This document shows, in pieces, positions 1 through 8,157 of a stretch of DNA of 64,000 nt; within the stretch, counting starts at the first letter, position 1, and every line of letters starts with the position of its first letter. The position numbers and the translations under genes were made by a program. The notes beneath the pieces are model-generated. The model was not told where the DNA came from, did not search any database, and worked only from the letters and a program-made list of their open reading frames with translations. The stretch is from Alphaproteobacteria bacterium (GTDB lineage: Bacteria; Pseudomonadota; Alphaproteobacteria; Geminicoccales; Geminicoccaceae). The DNA lies in the NCBI GenBank assembly GCA_030431615.1, contig JAUIID010000001.1:1-64000 (forward strand), read 5' to 3'.

Positions 1-540
1 GAGCGCACCGTCTCTGACATGCAGCCAGAGCCCGAAACGCCGGGTCTCGTTGACGAGGAAATCGAAATCCGTGCGCTCGCGACGCACCAGCACCGGCACC
101 CGGGGCCCGCTGGTGGCGGCGACGCAATCAAGGCCCAGAACGCCGGCAAAGCGCCGGGCGATGGCGGCGGGCGTCGTGTCGAGCAGCGTCTCCGGGGTGC
201 TCGCGCGGCGCAGGCGCTGCAGGCGATCGAAGGCGCGGATCGCGAGCCCTGCCGGCCGGCCACCCCGACGCGAACGGCGAACGGCGCTGACCTCGCCCTC
301 GAAGAGCGGCTCGTCCCGGTCGGTCCGGACGATCGTGAGCGACGTGCCGGGCGCCGGCAGCCGCCCGTCCGGCAGGTCGTCGAGGCGAAGCTCCGCCATG
401 GCCGCGGTCGAGAGCCGGCGCAGCACCCGGATGGACGTGACGAGGCCGAGGGTCCCGTCGTCGAACGCCTTGCCGTCCGCCATGATGCGCAACGGTGGCG
501 GCGCCTGGCGGGTCGCGTCGTCGAGCTTCGCCGATGCCAT
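1..540 (-). CDS. VgrG/gpD-like spike-hub protein of a contractile injection system, partial
   Basis: The frame is open from an ATG at 540 to the left edge, so only the first 180 residues are visible and the stop lies outside the window. The visible part has the look of phage late-control D / VgrG N-terminal domains: a short N-terminal strand region, a segment around residues 70-110 of the type LFEGEVSAV, and a later segment containing VRRERTDFDFLVNETRRFGL, typical of the gp27-like hub fold. In injection-system operons this gene (Afp8-type) follows the LysM tube-adapter gene, as here. Its ATG overlaps the stop of that gene by one base (TGATG), implying translational coupling. It would form the central spike at the baseplate. 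Assignment rests on motif feel plus gene order. Confidence 0.72.
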   Translation of the reverse strand, partial: MASAKLDDATRQAPPPLRIMADGKAFDDGTLGLVTSIRVLRRLSTAAMAELRLDDLPDGRLPAPGTSLTIVRTDRDEPLFEGEVSAVRRSRRGGRPAGLAIRAFDRLQRLRRASTPETLLDTTPAAIARRFAGVLGLDCVAATSGPRVPVLVRRERTDFDFLVNETRRFGLWLHVRDGAL

Positions 541-1295
541 CAGCGCGTCTCCGCGCGGTCGCCGGCGACGGTCAGGATGAGGCCGTCCGCCGGCGCCGTG
601 AGCGGGTCGGCGAGGCCGCCGAGTTCGGCGATGATGCGCCAGTCCCTGGGATCGCCGAACGCCTCCTGGGCCAGGAGGTCGAGGCGCAGCACGCCGTCGC
701 CGCCGGCCGCCCCGGCGCCGGCCCGCTGCACCACGAGGTCGTCCTGGCGCAGCCGCTCGAGATAGCTCTCGATGGCTTCGCCCTGGATGGGCCGGCGCTC
801 GGGGTCGCTCGGCGGCTGGCCGAAGGCCGCTACCCGGCGCAGCCGCAGGCTCAGCCAGGAGCGCTGCGGGGCGCCCTGGGCGGTGAACTCCTCGAACCGT
901 TCCGCCACCGCGACCACCGCGACCGGCACGCTCCAGTCGCCCCAGATCAGCCGGATGGGCGGCGGCCAGTCACCCCGGTGACCGGGTGGGCGGCTCTCCG
1001 CGAGGCGCCAGATGCGGCCGGTGGTCGCCCGCACGTCGCCGCCCGGCTCGTCCGCCTCGAGGGCGCCGCCCTGGCGGTCGAGGCGCGTGTCGAAAAGCAG
1101 CTCGAGCTCGATCTCGGTCTCGCCGCCGCCGGTGAAGATCAGGGGATCGTCCGGGCTCTCGGGTGCTGTCACGGCGAGCTCGTCGAGGCGCCGGTCGCGC
1201 AGCCCGGCGCTCCGCCGCAGGGTCAGCGTCTCCGGGTTGAGCAAGGCGTGCAGCTGCTCGCCGCTCGCCTCGTCGTAGAGCATCATCCGGTCCAT
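540..1295 (-). CDS. Contractile injection system tube-adapter protein (CIS_tube / Afp7-like)
   Basis: A 251-residue protein. The N-terminal region has the signature of the CIS_tube family: a segment resembling LLNPETLTLRRSAG at about residues 17-30, then TGGGETEIELELLFDTR at about 54-70. Members connect the inner tube to the baseplate and often end in a LysM domain; I do not see a clear LysM here. The C-terminal third (residues 175-245) holds the LERLRQDDLVVQ and WRIIAELGGLADPL segments usual for this family's end. It lies between the Pro-rich gene, which it overlaps by 13 bp, and the spike gene, which it overlaps by 1 bp, so all are co-translated. Confidence 0.75.
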   Translation of the reverse strand: MDRMMLYDEASGEQLHALLNPETLTLRRSAGLRDRRLDELAVTAPESPDDPLIFTGGGETEIELELLFDTRLDRQGGALEADEPGGDVRATTGRIWRLAESRPPGHRGDWPPPIRLIWGDWSVPVAVVAVAERFEEFTAQGAPQRSWLSLRLRRVAAFGQPPSDPERRPIQGEAIESYLERLRQDDLVVQRAGAGAAGGDGVLRLDLLAQEAFGDPRDWRIIAELGGLADPLTAPADGLILTVAGDRAETR

Positions 1296-2347
1296 GTGCC
1301 CCGCCCGGCCTCGAGGCTGCCGCGTGCGGCGAAGTCATCGGCAAGGCCACGCCCCACCGGCCGGGAACTGCCGCCAGGCCTGGCCCGGCGCTCCGGCAGG
1401 GTCGGCCAGCGCGATGCGGCCGGCGGCGGCGCGCTTGGGATGCGCCCCGAGGCCGTCGGCACGTCCGGCGCGGACGTGGCGGCATCGATCGTTTCGACCG
1501 GCGCGCGGTGCACCGGCGGCAAGGTCGGCCATTGGCCGGGCCGGGCTGTAACGTCGGGCGGCAGGTCGACCGCGGGCCGCACGGCCGACGTCGGGGCGCT
1601 GGCGATGCGTGGCGCAGGCGAGGGCCGTCCTGCCTCCGGCACGAGGTCGGGCAGCTCGCGCCGCGACCCGGCTGCCGCACCCGGCAGCGGCGGGAGTGCT
1701 GCGGCCGGCGCATCCACGGCTGCCGGCAACGGCACCGGCGCGGGTCTTCCGGCCGGTGCCGGAGCCCGCTCCAGGAATCGTGGTTTCGGCCGGAAGGTCG
1801 AACCCTGCTGGTCGGGCGCGGCGGCTGGCGCCGGGCGCCCCGGCACCTCCGCGACCGGCGGCGTCGGGGGCGGTGCCGGACGCGCCGGCGGGTCCACGGG
1901 CGGCAGGCCGGGTGCCGCCGAGCGGCGCGCCGCGGGCGGCAGGGTCACGGACGCGATCCGCCGGGCCGCCCGCCGGTCGCGGGCCGGTTCGGGGAAGGCT
2001 GCTGCCGGCCATTCCGGCACGGGTGCCGGTTCGGGCAGGGGGGTCGCCGCGGCGACCGCCGGTGGCGGCGCCGGCGCCGGCGGCAGGTCCGCAGGGGTGG
2101 CCTCGCCGTCGACGCGAAAGGCGCGCCAGCCCTTGCGGCCCTCGAGCAGCGCCGGATCGACCCGGGCCAGGGCCTCGCGCCAGGCCTTCGGGGCCTGCGC
2201 GAAGGGCCCTTCGGCGGGTGCTGCGGGCTCGCCGGCCAGACGCTCGGACAGCCGCAGCATCAGCCGGGCCAGCCAGGCGCGGAGCCGGCGCCCGGGACCC
2301 TGCTTCCGCCCGTCGCCGTCACGGGAAGATCCGCTCGAGGCCCTCAT
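1283..2347 (-). CDS. Pro/Ala-rich protein of the injection-system operon, unknown function
   Basis: I do not recognise a family. I chose the ATG at 2347 because GGAG lies 7 bases upstream, inside the end of the tube gene (29-bp overlap). The 354-residue product begins with a basic amphipathic stretch (residues 15-35, rich in Arg, Leu, Trp), continues with an ordered segment up to about residue 80 (FAQAPKAWREALARVDPALL), and is then almost entirely Pro/Ala/Arg low-complexity sequence. Disordered Pro-rich proteins at this operon position occur in other injection-system clusters. A baseplate or cargo-linked role is inference from position only. Part of the frame is a mirror of a long opposite-strand frame, but the overlap and ribosome-binding site favour this strand. 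Confidence 0.55.
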   Translation of the reverse strand: MRASSGSSRDGDGRKQGPGRRLRAWLARLMLRLSERLAGEPAAPAEGPFAQAPKAWREALARVDPALLEGRKGWRAFRVDGEATPADLPPAPAPPPAVAAATPLPEPAPVPEWPAAAFPEPARDRRAARRIASVTLPPAARRSAAPGLPPVDPPARPAPPPTPPVAEVPGRPAPAAAPDQQGSTFRPKPRFLERAPAPAGRPAPVPLPAAVDAPAAALPPLPGAAAGSRRELPDLVPEAGRPSPAPRIASAPTSAVRPAVDLPPDVTARPGQWPTLPPVHRAPVETIDAATSAPDVPTASGRIPSAPPPAASRWPTLPERRARPGGSSRPVGRGLADDFAARGSLEAGRGTWTG

Positions 2348-2753
2348 AGCGGATCTCCATGCTCTCGATCGCGACTTCCTGGCCCAGCGCCGAAAGCTGC
2401 GAGAAGCTGCAGGCCGTCGGCAGACAGCGGAACATGTTGAACCGCCCGGTCTGGCTGTCGCCATTGGTGCCGTTCATGATCAGCGCCACGTCCTGGTACT
2501 CGGCCCGGCCGGCCATGGCGGCGGCCATCCATTCCCAGAGCACCGGCGAGAGGCCGAAGCCCCAGCGCAGCGTTACCGGCGTGTAGCTGACCCGGCCCGG
2601 CAGGATGCGGACGGCGGGGCCGCCGCCGCCCTCCCGGTACTCGATGGCGGCGACCCGGGCGGCCGGCGGGGTGACGTCAGTGAAGACGCCGACCAGCTGG
2701 CCCGCGATGTCGAGGCGGAAGTTGAAGGCGTTGGCGGGGGTCTCGAGCGGCAT
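2319..2753 (-). CDS. Contractile tail tube protein (T4 gp19-like)
   Basis: The 144-residue product has the size and pattern of gp19/Hcp-like inner tube proteins: an N-terminal start of the form P-NAFNFRLDIAG, then LVGVFTDV, a central VTLRWGF-L segment at about residues 75-85 and a C-terminal YEGLERI. Such proteins stack as hexameric rings inside the sheath. The ATG at 2753 has GGAGG 8 bases upstream. It lies 13 bp downstream of the sheath gene and overlaps the Pro-rich gene downstream. The order sheath-tube-adapter-spike is that of phage tails and extracellular contractile injection systems. Confidence 0.85.
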   Translation of the reverse strand: MPLETPANAFNFRLDIAGQLVGVFTDVTPPAARVAAIEYREGGGGPAVRILPGRVSYTPVTLRWGFGLSPVLWEWMAAAMAGRAEYQDVALIMNGTNGDSQTGRFNMFRCLPTACSFSQLSALGQEVAIESMEIRYEGLERIFP

Positions 2754-2766
2754 GGGTCAGTCCTCC

Positions 2767-3975
2767 CTAGCCGGCCTGGGCCCGGTCGGCGGCGCCGTTC
2801 CACTGGCTCAGGCGGACGATCACGAACTCCGCCGGGCGGCTCACGGCGAGGCCGACATCGACGCGGATCTGGCCCTTGTCGACGACGTCGGGCGGGTTGT
2901 TCTCGGCATCGCACTTGACGAAGAACGCCTCCTCCGGAACGGCACCGACCAGCGCCCCGTCGCGCCACATGGTGACGAGGAAGGAGCTGATCTGCATGCG
3001 CAGCCGCTCGCGCAGGATGAGGTCGTTGGGCTCGAAGACCGCCGACATCAGCCCCTCGCGGAGCGAGCCCTCGACGAAGAGGAGGAAGCGCTTGACGTTG
3101 ACGTAGCGCCAGTCCGAGGCGGGATCGGCGAGTGTGCGCGCTCCCCAGACCCGCACGCCGCGCTTCGGGAAGGCGCGGATGACGTTCACGCCGGCGCGGT
3201 TGAGCATGCCGAGCTCGGCCTGGGCGGCGTTGTAGGTGACGTCGAGCGCCCCGTTGAGCGCCTCGTTGGCCGGCGCCTTGTGGACGCCGCGGCGCGCATC
3301 GGTGCGCGCATATAGCCCGGCGATGTGGCCCGAAGGCGGACAGCGCGCCGGCTTGCGGCTCTGCTGGTCGAGGGCGACGATCCAGGGGAAGTAGAGAGCA
3401 CCGAAGCCCAGATCGGAGCTGGGCTTGAAGCCCCCGGCGGCGGCCGCCGGAGCGCCGGGCCCCTTGGGCGCATCCTCGTCGGCCGGGCGGACGCTCGGTG
3501 CCTGGGTCAGCCGGTCGAGATCGTCGACGGTCTCGGGCGAATCGAGGATGGCGAAGCGGTCGCCCATCTCCTCGCAATAGGAGAGCACGGCAGCCTGCAC
3601 GCCGGGGTCGGTGACGCCGGGTGCGGCGACGATGGCGATCTCGTCGATGCCGCGCGTCGCCCAGAGTCCGGTGCGCTTCTTCGGGTCGCCCGGCACGCCG
3701 CCGACATCATTGACGGCGACGACGTAGAGGCGCTGCCCGCCATTCATGAAGAAGCCGAGGCCGGCATTGACGAGATGCCGGGCCTCGGCCCGGTCGGAGC
3801 CGAAATGCGCCAGGAACTCGGTCGGGTTGGTGACCGATTTCGGCGTGTCCAGCGGGAAGTTGGCGCCGGGGCAGGGGCCGACGAAGAGGGCGGTCGAGGT
3901 GCCGATGCCCTGGATCGCCGGCGACATCGAGGGCACGTTCTCGATGTAGACGCCGGGTGCGTCGACATTGGCCAT
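2767..3975 (-). CDS. Contractile tail sheath protein
   Basis: A 402-residue sheath subunit. The N terminus has the typical PGVYIENVPS start (residues 6-15) and a FVGPCPG segment around 31. The C terminus has the conserved sheath module FFVKCDAENNPP followed by GQIRVDVGLAVSRPAEFVI, which mediates the extended-strand contacts between subunits. I chose ATG 3975 (preceded by GGAGGAG at 5 bases) over an upstream in-frame GTG at 3981. About 400 residues is short compared with many phage sheaths and suggests a minimal sheath with a small outer domain. It starts 2 bp after the Pvc16-like gene, in the same operon. Confidence 0.9.
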   Translation of the reverse strand: MANVDAPGVYIENVPSMSPAIQGIGTSTALFVGPCPGANFPLDTPKSVTNPTEFLAHFGSDRAEARHLVNAGLGFFMNGGQRLYVVAVNDVGGVPGDPKKRTGLWATRGIDEIAIVAAPGVTDPGVQAAVLSYCEEMGDRFAILDSPETVDDLDRLTQAPSVRPADEDAPKGPGAPAAAAGGFKPSSDLGFGALYFPWIVALDQQSRKPARCPPSGHIAGLYARTDARRGVHKAPANEALNGALDVTYNAAQAELGMLNRAGVNVIRAFPKRGVRVWGARTLADPASDWRYVNVKRFLLFVEGSLREGLMSAVFEPNDLILRERLRMQISSFLVTMWRDGALVGAVPEEAFFVKCDAENNPPDVVDKGQIRVDVGLAVSRPAEFVIVRLSQWNGAADRAQAG

Positions 3976-3977
3976 GA

Positions 3978-4661
3978 TCACTCCTCCGAAGGCAGGGTCA
4001 GCACAACTTCCGGCTCGCCCGGGGCGGGCGTGAACGACTGGCGGAGCCCGCCATGCTCGACGGTGACGGTCCGGCCCGACCCGTTGCCGAGCACGAACCG
4101 CCCGTCCTTGTCGGTCTTCACCCAGTGGCCGTCGCCCTGAACGCCGACCCGGGCACCGCGCACGCCGGCCTCGCCCCGCATCACCCGGCCGGCGAGCGGG
4201 GCGGCGAGGCCGATCCGGGCATCGACCGAGCGCACTGCCGGGGCCGCCGGCTGGGCGGCGGCGAGCCGGAACGGTGCGGCGACGGTGAGGGCCGGGCGGG
4301 GCGGCAGGCCGAGGCTCTGCCAGAGGGGGCTCGACGGCGGCACCGGGGCGATGTCCTGCAGCCCCTCGGCGACGGCCCCGGCGAGCCGGGCGAGCACGGC
4401 GTCGGCCGTGCCGGCATCGGTGGCGGACGCGGTGACGAGATATTCGGCGATCATCTCGCGGTCGGTGCCGAAGCGGCCGGTGCGCCGCCCCTCGCGCCAG
4501 CCGAGCCTGAGGGCGGCGAGCCGCGGTGCCGAGGCGACCGGGGCCGCCTCGAAGGCCCCGACGACGTCGATGGCGACAGCCGCGGGCTGGCCGGAAGCCG
4601 CCACCCAGGCAGCCATGGCCCGCTCGATTCGACTGAACTCGTCCGCGACATCGAAAGTCAT
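3978..4661 (-). CDS. Pvc16-like (DUF4255) tail-terminator protein with C-terminal carboxypeptidase-regulatory-like domain
   Basis: From the ATG at 4661 the protein has 227 residues. Residues 1-125 follow the DUF4255/Pvc16 pattern: a helical start, a segment with AEYLVTASATDAGTADAVLARL, and an LWQSLGLPPRPALTV region. Residues about 155-220 look like a small beta-sandwich with GRVMRGEAGVRGARV and TDKDGRFVL, like the carboxypeptidase-regulatory domain found after some DUF4255 domains. The family caps the tube-sheath end of injection systems. The start is uncertain: an ATG at 4703 and a TTG at 4742 lie in frame, and an AGGAG at about 4733 could serve a longer form. It is the first visible gene of the operon. 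Confidence 0.62.
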   Translation of the reverse strand: MTFDVADEFSRIERAMAAWVAASGQPAAVAIDVVGAFEAAPVASAPRLAALRLGWREGRRTGRFGTDREMIAEYLVTASATDAGTADAVLARLAGAVAEGLQDIAPVPPSSPLWQSLGLPPRPALTVAAPFRLAAAQPAAPAVRSVDARIGLAAPLAGRVMRGEAGVRGARVGVQGDGHWVKTDKDGRFVLGNGSGRTVTVEHGGLRQSFTPAPGEPEVVLTLPSEE

Positions 4662-4741
4662 CCTGTCATGTCCGGGCACCCATTCGCGCCGAGTTGATGA
4701 CATGCAGGCCGCATCTGCAAGGTATTTGTCTCCTGGCGGCA

Positions 4742-4810
4742 ACGCGCCAGCGCGTTTCGGGTTGAATTATTTATGCGTTATTAAGCGTTCAGTTGCTTTC
4801 ATGCGCAGGC
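4742..4810 (-). promoter_or_regulatory. AT-rich leader, probable promoter of the injection-system operon
   Basis: This is the only AT-rich patch around an otherwise very GC-rich operon. On the minus strand it contains a run with ATAACGCATAAATAATTC, a plausible minus-10-like region. No clean minus-35 box is visible, so this is a location call only. Confidence 0.3.
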
Positions 4811-4907
4811 ACGTCGCACCCGTCCCCGGTGCCTGCCATCGACCAGCGTCCGGTCTGTGCACGGGGGAAGATGTGCCAAGCAGAGCCGGGCTCTGTCCCG
4901 GCTTCGA

Positions 4908-4984
4908 TGGCGCGCCCTGCAGGACTCGAACCTGCGACCTGCTGCTTAGAAGGCAGCTGCTCTATCCAGCTGAGCTAAGGGCGC
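4908..4984 (-). tRNA. tRNA-Arg (anticodon TCT)
   Basis: The minus strand folds as a full cloverleaf: acceptor GCGCCCT (4984-4978) pairs with AGGGCGC (4918-4912), the D arm contains AGCTCAGCTGGATAGAGC, the anticodon loop CTTCTAA gives anticodon TCT, and the T loop is TTCGAGT. A discriminator G and an encoded CCA follow at 4911-4908. It would decode AGA. It lies between the injection-system operon and the complex I subunit gene; no integrase or direct repeat of its 3' end is visible nearby. Confidence 0.96.
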
Positions 4985-5043
4985 GTGGCGGTGCTTATAG
5001 CAGGGGCGGCGAGCAGGTGGAACTTCCGGGCGATGCTTGCGGC

Positions 5044-5337
5044 TCAGCTGCGGCGGATGAAGTTCTCGGCGTAGGACTTGGGGTGGACGACGCGCACGTG
5101 CGGCTCGAAGACCTGGAAGGTCAGGTTCTCGCGCCGGCAATAGGCGATGGCGGCGTCCTTGGTCGGAAAGCGCATCCGCACCTGCTGGGCGGTGTCGTCC
5201 GAGCCGTTCCAGCCGATCAGCCGGTCGGCCTCGACCCGCGAGCGCGGCTCGAACTCGACCAGCCACTCGTGGGTCTTGCGCCGGCCCGACTGGACCGCGG
5301 TCTTCGCCGGTCGATAGATCCGTGCCTGTATCGCCAT
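5044..5337 (-). CDS. NADH dehydrogenase accessory subunit, NDUFS4/ETC complex I 18 kDa family
   Basis: The 97-residue protein matches the ETC complex I subunit family: an N-terminal IYRPAKTAVQSGRR, then WLVEFEP, a GWNGSDDTAQQVRMRFP block around 43-59, and a C-terminal PKSYAENF. This is the peripheral-arm subunit near the NADH-binding module that stabilises complex I, found in alphaproteobacteria and mitochondria. It is a single gene here, apart from the nuo operon, which is usual. It is the strongest taxonomic hint in the window. Confidence 0.93.
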   Translation of the reverse strand: MAIQARIYRPAKTAVQSGRRKTHEWLVEFEPRSRVEADRLIGWNGSDDTAQQVRMRFPTKDAAIAYCRRENLTFQVFEPHVRVVHPKSYAENFIRRS

Positions 5338-5370
5338 GGTCCGTGCACTCGCTTCGGGAATGGCCTGGAA

Positions 5371-6048
5371 TTAGGCGGTTTTCGCCGTTTCCGCAAGCCA
5401 GCGGCGGCGCAGCTCCGCGTAATGGACCTGCAGCCAGCGGAGCGGGATGATGGCGTTGGCGGCGAGGATGCGGCCGCTCTCGAGCCAGTCGAAGGCGGTC
5501 TGCAGCGGCACCACGAAGCTGCGGATGTCCTCCGCCTCATGGGCCAGGCCGTGCACGCCGCCGGCACCGCTGGCATCGACCTCGGCGATGAAGACGGTGC
5601 TGCGCTCGGTCACCGCCCCGGGCGAGGCAACATAGGTCGCGACCTGCTCGATCCGCCTGGCCTCGAGTCCCGCTTCCTCGACCAGCTCGCGCCGCGCCGT
5701 CTCGAGCGCGGATTCGCCGGGCCCGACGAGGCCGGCCACCACCTCGAGCAGCCAGGCACCGGTCGGGTGGCGCATGCAGCCGGCGCGGAACTGCTCGATC
5801 AGCACGACGCTGTCGGTCACCGGATCATAGGGGAGGACCGCCGCGGCACCGGGGATGTGCAGGATCTCGCGGGTGATGACGGGGCTCATCTCGCCGTCGA
5901 AGCGCCGGTGCTTCAGATCCGCCACTTCGTAGCGGAAGAAGCCCCGATAGCCGTCGCGACTCCTGACGATCTCGACCTCGCGCGCCGTGTCCTCCGGGGA
6001 CCCGCCGTCCGTCGCTGCCGGCGGGACGCCTGAGGCACGGTCGGTCAA
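5371..6048 (-). CDS. NUDIX hydrolase, ADP-ribose pyrophosphatase type
   Basis: The Nudix box is visible as GLVGPGESALETARRELVEEAG (G-x5-E-x7-REx2EExG). An upstream FRYEVADLKHRRFDGEMSPVI segment and LIEQFRAGC are typical of NudF-like ADP-ribose diphosphatases (ADP-ribose to AMP plus ribose-5-phosphate, Mg-dependent). No ATG exists near the expected N terminus. The best start is TTG at 6048, overlapping the stop of the upstream gene (TTGA) with AAGG 8 bases upstream; this gives 225 residues. The overlap implies coupling with the small RAM-domain protein gene. Confidence 0.85.
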   Translation of the reverse strand: MTDRASGVPPAATDGGSPEDTAREVEIVRSRDGYRGFFRYEVADLKHRRFDGEMSPVITREILHIPGAAAVLPYDPVTDSVVLIEQFRAGCMRHPTGAWLLEVVAGLVGPGESALETARRELVEEAGLEARRIEQVATYVASPGAVTERSTVFIAEVDASGAGGVHGLAHEAEDIRSFVVPLQTAFDWLESGRILAANAIIPLRWLQVHYAELRRRWLAETAKTA

Positions 6049-6287
6049 GCGAAGGCCTTGAAGGTGATCAGGGTGAAGGTGTCCTTGACGCCCGGCAGGG
6101 TCTGCACCGCCTTGTTGACGAAGCGGCCGATATCGACGTCGGCGGCGAGGTGGAACTTCATGATCAGGTCGTACTGGCCCGAGACCGAGTAGACCTCGGA
6201 GACCTCCTCGATGGTCTCGACGGCCTTGCCGGCCACCTCGTAGGAGCAGCCGAGCTCGCACTTCACCATGACGAAGATCGTCTGCAT
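6045..6287 (-). CDS. Stand-alone Lrp/AsnC ligand-binding (RAM) domain protein
   Basis: The 80-residue product starts MQTIFVMVKCELGCSYEVAG and ends near TFTLITFKAF. It is the beta-alpha-beta-beta-alpha-beta RAM domain of Lrp/AsnC regulators without the N-terminal helix-turn-helix. Such proteins form ring-shaped oligomers and bind amino acids, but cannot bind DNA by themselves. The ATG at 6287 is the only good start. The stop overlaps the probable start of the NUDIX gene, so the two form an operon. What it senses or modulates cannot be told from sequence. Confidence 0.85.
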   Translation of the reverse strand: MQTIFVMVKCELGCSYEVAGKAVETIEEVSEVYSVSGQYDLIMKFHLAADVDIGRFVNKAVQTLPGVKDTFTLITFKAFA

Positions 6288-6321
6288 GGGCGGCCTCCGG
6301 TAAGTCGGCGGCGGTGCCGGA

Positions 6322-7992
6322 TCAGGCCACGGCCTTGATCGGCACCGGGCGCAGGAGGAAGGCGGGGACGTGATCGCCAAGCCCGACCACGGGCTCGTCG
6401 CGCGGCTCGCCGCGGCCGCGCTGCGGCTTGGGTGCCGGGGGCGTCGCCTTGGCCACGCCGGTCGGCGGGGCACTGGCGGCAGCCTTGCGCCGGCGCGGCC
6501 GGCTCTGCTCCGGCTCTGCCGTCTCGGCAGTGGCCGGTGCTGCCTCGGCCGGCGCTGCCGACGCCTCCGTGGCCACCGGCTCGGCCGCGACCTCGGCGGC
6601 TGCGGCGGGGCGCCGCCGCCGGCGGCGGGCGCCTTCGGGCTCGGCCGTGGCTTCGATGGCCTCCGGTGCTGCGTCCGGAGCGGCCTCGGCCGCGGTCCGC
6701 CGCTTGCGCCGGCGCGGGGCCGGGGTTGCGTCGTCGGCCGCTGCCGCCACCGGTGCGGCTGCCGTCTCCGCCGGCACCACCTCGGGCTCGACGGGCGCAC
6801 GCTTCGCCGGCCGTGCCCGGCTCGGCTTCCGCGGCGTCTCGGTCTCCTCGCTCACGCTCTCGATCATCTGCCGCTCGAGCTTGCTGCCGAGCAGCCGCTC
6901 GATCGCGGCGAGATACTTGCCGTCATCGGAGTCGGCGAGCGTGTAGGCGTGGCCTTCCTTGCCGGCGCGGCCGGTGCGGCCGATGCGGTGGACGTAGTCG
7001 TCGGGATGGATCGGCACGTCGAGATTGATGACCACCGGCAGGTCGATGATGTCGAGGCCGCGCGCCGCCACGTCGGTGGCGACCAGGTAGTCGACCGTGC
7101 CGGCCTTGAAGGCGTCGAGCGTCGCCTGGCGCTGGCTCTGGTCGAGATCGCCGTGGATGTCCTGGGCGTTGCGGCCCTGGCGCTGCAGGAACTTGTTGAC
7201 GGTCGAGACGTCGCGCTTGCGATTGCAGAAGATGATCGCGTTCTCGATCTTCTCGACGTCGAGCAGGCGGTCGAGCGCCACCCGGCGCTCGATGCCGCGA
7301 ATCGGCACGACGACGTCCTTAACCTTCTCCGCCCGGGTGGAGGGGCGGGCGACCTCGATCTCGGCCGGGTCGCGCAGGAAGCGCTCGGCGAGCCGGCGCA
7401 CCTCCTTCGGCATGGTGGCCGAGAAGAGCAGGGTCTGGCCGCGCTTGGTCAGGAGCTGGAAGATCCGCTCGACGTCCGGGATGAAGCCCATGTCGAGCAT
7501 CCGGTCGGCCTCGTCGATGACGAAGACCTCGACCCCGTTGAGCAGGATGCGGCCGCGATCGAACCAGTCGAGCAACCGGCCGGGCGTAGCGATCAGGACG
7601 TCGACGCCCTTCTCCAGCAGCTTCTCCTGCTCGCCCATGCCCACGCCGCCGATCAGGAGCGCCATGGTCAGGTTGAGATGCTTGCCGTAGGTCTCGAAGC
7701 TCTGCGAGATCTGCGTCGCAAGCTCGCGCGTCGGGCTGAGGATCAGCGAGCGCGGCATCCGGGCCCGGGCGCGGCCGGCAGCGAGCCGGTGCAGCATCGG
7801 CAGGGTGAAGCCCGCCGTCTTGCCGGTGCCGGTCTGGGCGATGCCGACGACGTCGCGGCCGTCGAGCACGGCCGGAATCGCGGCGGCCTGGATAGGGGTC
7901 GGATGCACATAGCCGGCGTCGGCGATGGCACGCTGAATTTCCTCGCGAAGCCCCAGCTCCGCGAAGGTGATGGTCACTTGTTCGGTGGTCAA
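6322..7992 (-). CDS. DEAD-box ATP-dependent RNA helicase, RhlE-like, with long Ala/Pro/Arg tail
   Basis: All helicase motifs are visible: the Q motif with PTPIQ (about 32), AQTGTGKT (about 52), PTRELA, VIDEAD, SAT and HRIGRTGRAG. The core ends near residue 375. A tail of about 180 residues follows, rich in Ala, Pro, Glu and Arg with several RRRRR-type patches, typical of RNA-tethering tails in RhlE-like helicases. I chose TTG 7992 (AAGGA 6 bases upstream); GTG 7977 is an alternative. The gene probably acts in ribosome assembly or cold adaptation, inferred from the family. It is divergent from the isochorismatase fusion gene. Confidence 0.93.
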   Translation of the reverse strand: MTTEQVTITFAELGLREEIQRAIADAGYVHPTPIQAAAIPAVLDGRDVVGIAQTGTGKTAGFTLPMLHRLAAGRARARMPRSLILSPTRELATQISQSFETYGKHLNLTMALLIGGVGMGEQEKLLEKGVDVLIATPGRLLDWFDRGRILLNGVEVFVIDEADRMLDMGFIPDVERIFQLLTKRGQTLLFSATMPKEVRRLAERFLRDPAEIEVARPSTRAEKVKDVVVPIRGIERRVALDRLLDVEKIENAIIFCNRKRDVSTVNKFLQRQGRNAQDIHGDLDQSQRQATLDAFKAGTVDYLVATDVAARGLDIIDLPVVINLDVPIHPDDYVHRIGRTGRAGKEGHAYTLADSDDGKYLAAIERLLGSKLERQMIESVSEETETPRKPSRARPAKRAPVEPEVVPAETAAAPVAAAADDATPAPRRRKRRTAAEAAPDAAPEAIEATAEPEGARRRRRRPAAAAEVAAEPVATEASAAPAEAAPATAETAEPEQSRPRRRKAAASAPPTGVAKATPPAPKPQRGRGEPRDEPVVGLGDHVPAFLLRPVPIKAVA

Positions 7993-8157
7993 GAACAGTC
8001 CTTGGTGGGTGACATTCGATGCCGGCCTTGCATGTATAGCCGATCCTTGAGGAGTCAATGACAAGCGGGCCCGTGATGCATCGAACTGTGCAAAAAACGG
8101 GCAGAATCGGCCAAGAAGCCGCAGGAAAGAGCGCATGATGCCGGGGAAGGCTGGACG

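Noticed and set aside
495-2918. Open frame of 807 codons on the plus strand
   Set aside because: It is the mirror of the injection-system operon on the minus strand, has an Arg/Gly/Ala-rich, family-free translation and no ribosome-binding site. The minus-strand genes have overlapping starts and recognisable families.
4908-4984. tRNA-Arg as attachment site of an integrated element carrying the injection-system genes
   Set aside because: No integrase gene and no direct repeat of the tRNA 3' end can be found in the visible part, so this is not supported.
4285-6033. Open frame of 582 codons on the plus strand covering the tRNA
   Set aside because: It spans a tRNA and the antisense of three recognisable minus-strand genes. 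High GC keeps frames open by chance.
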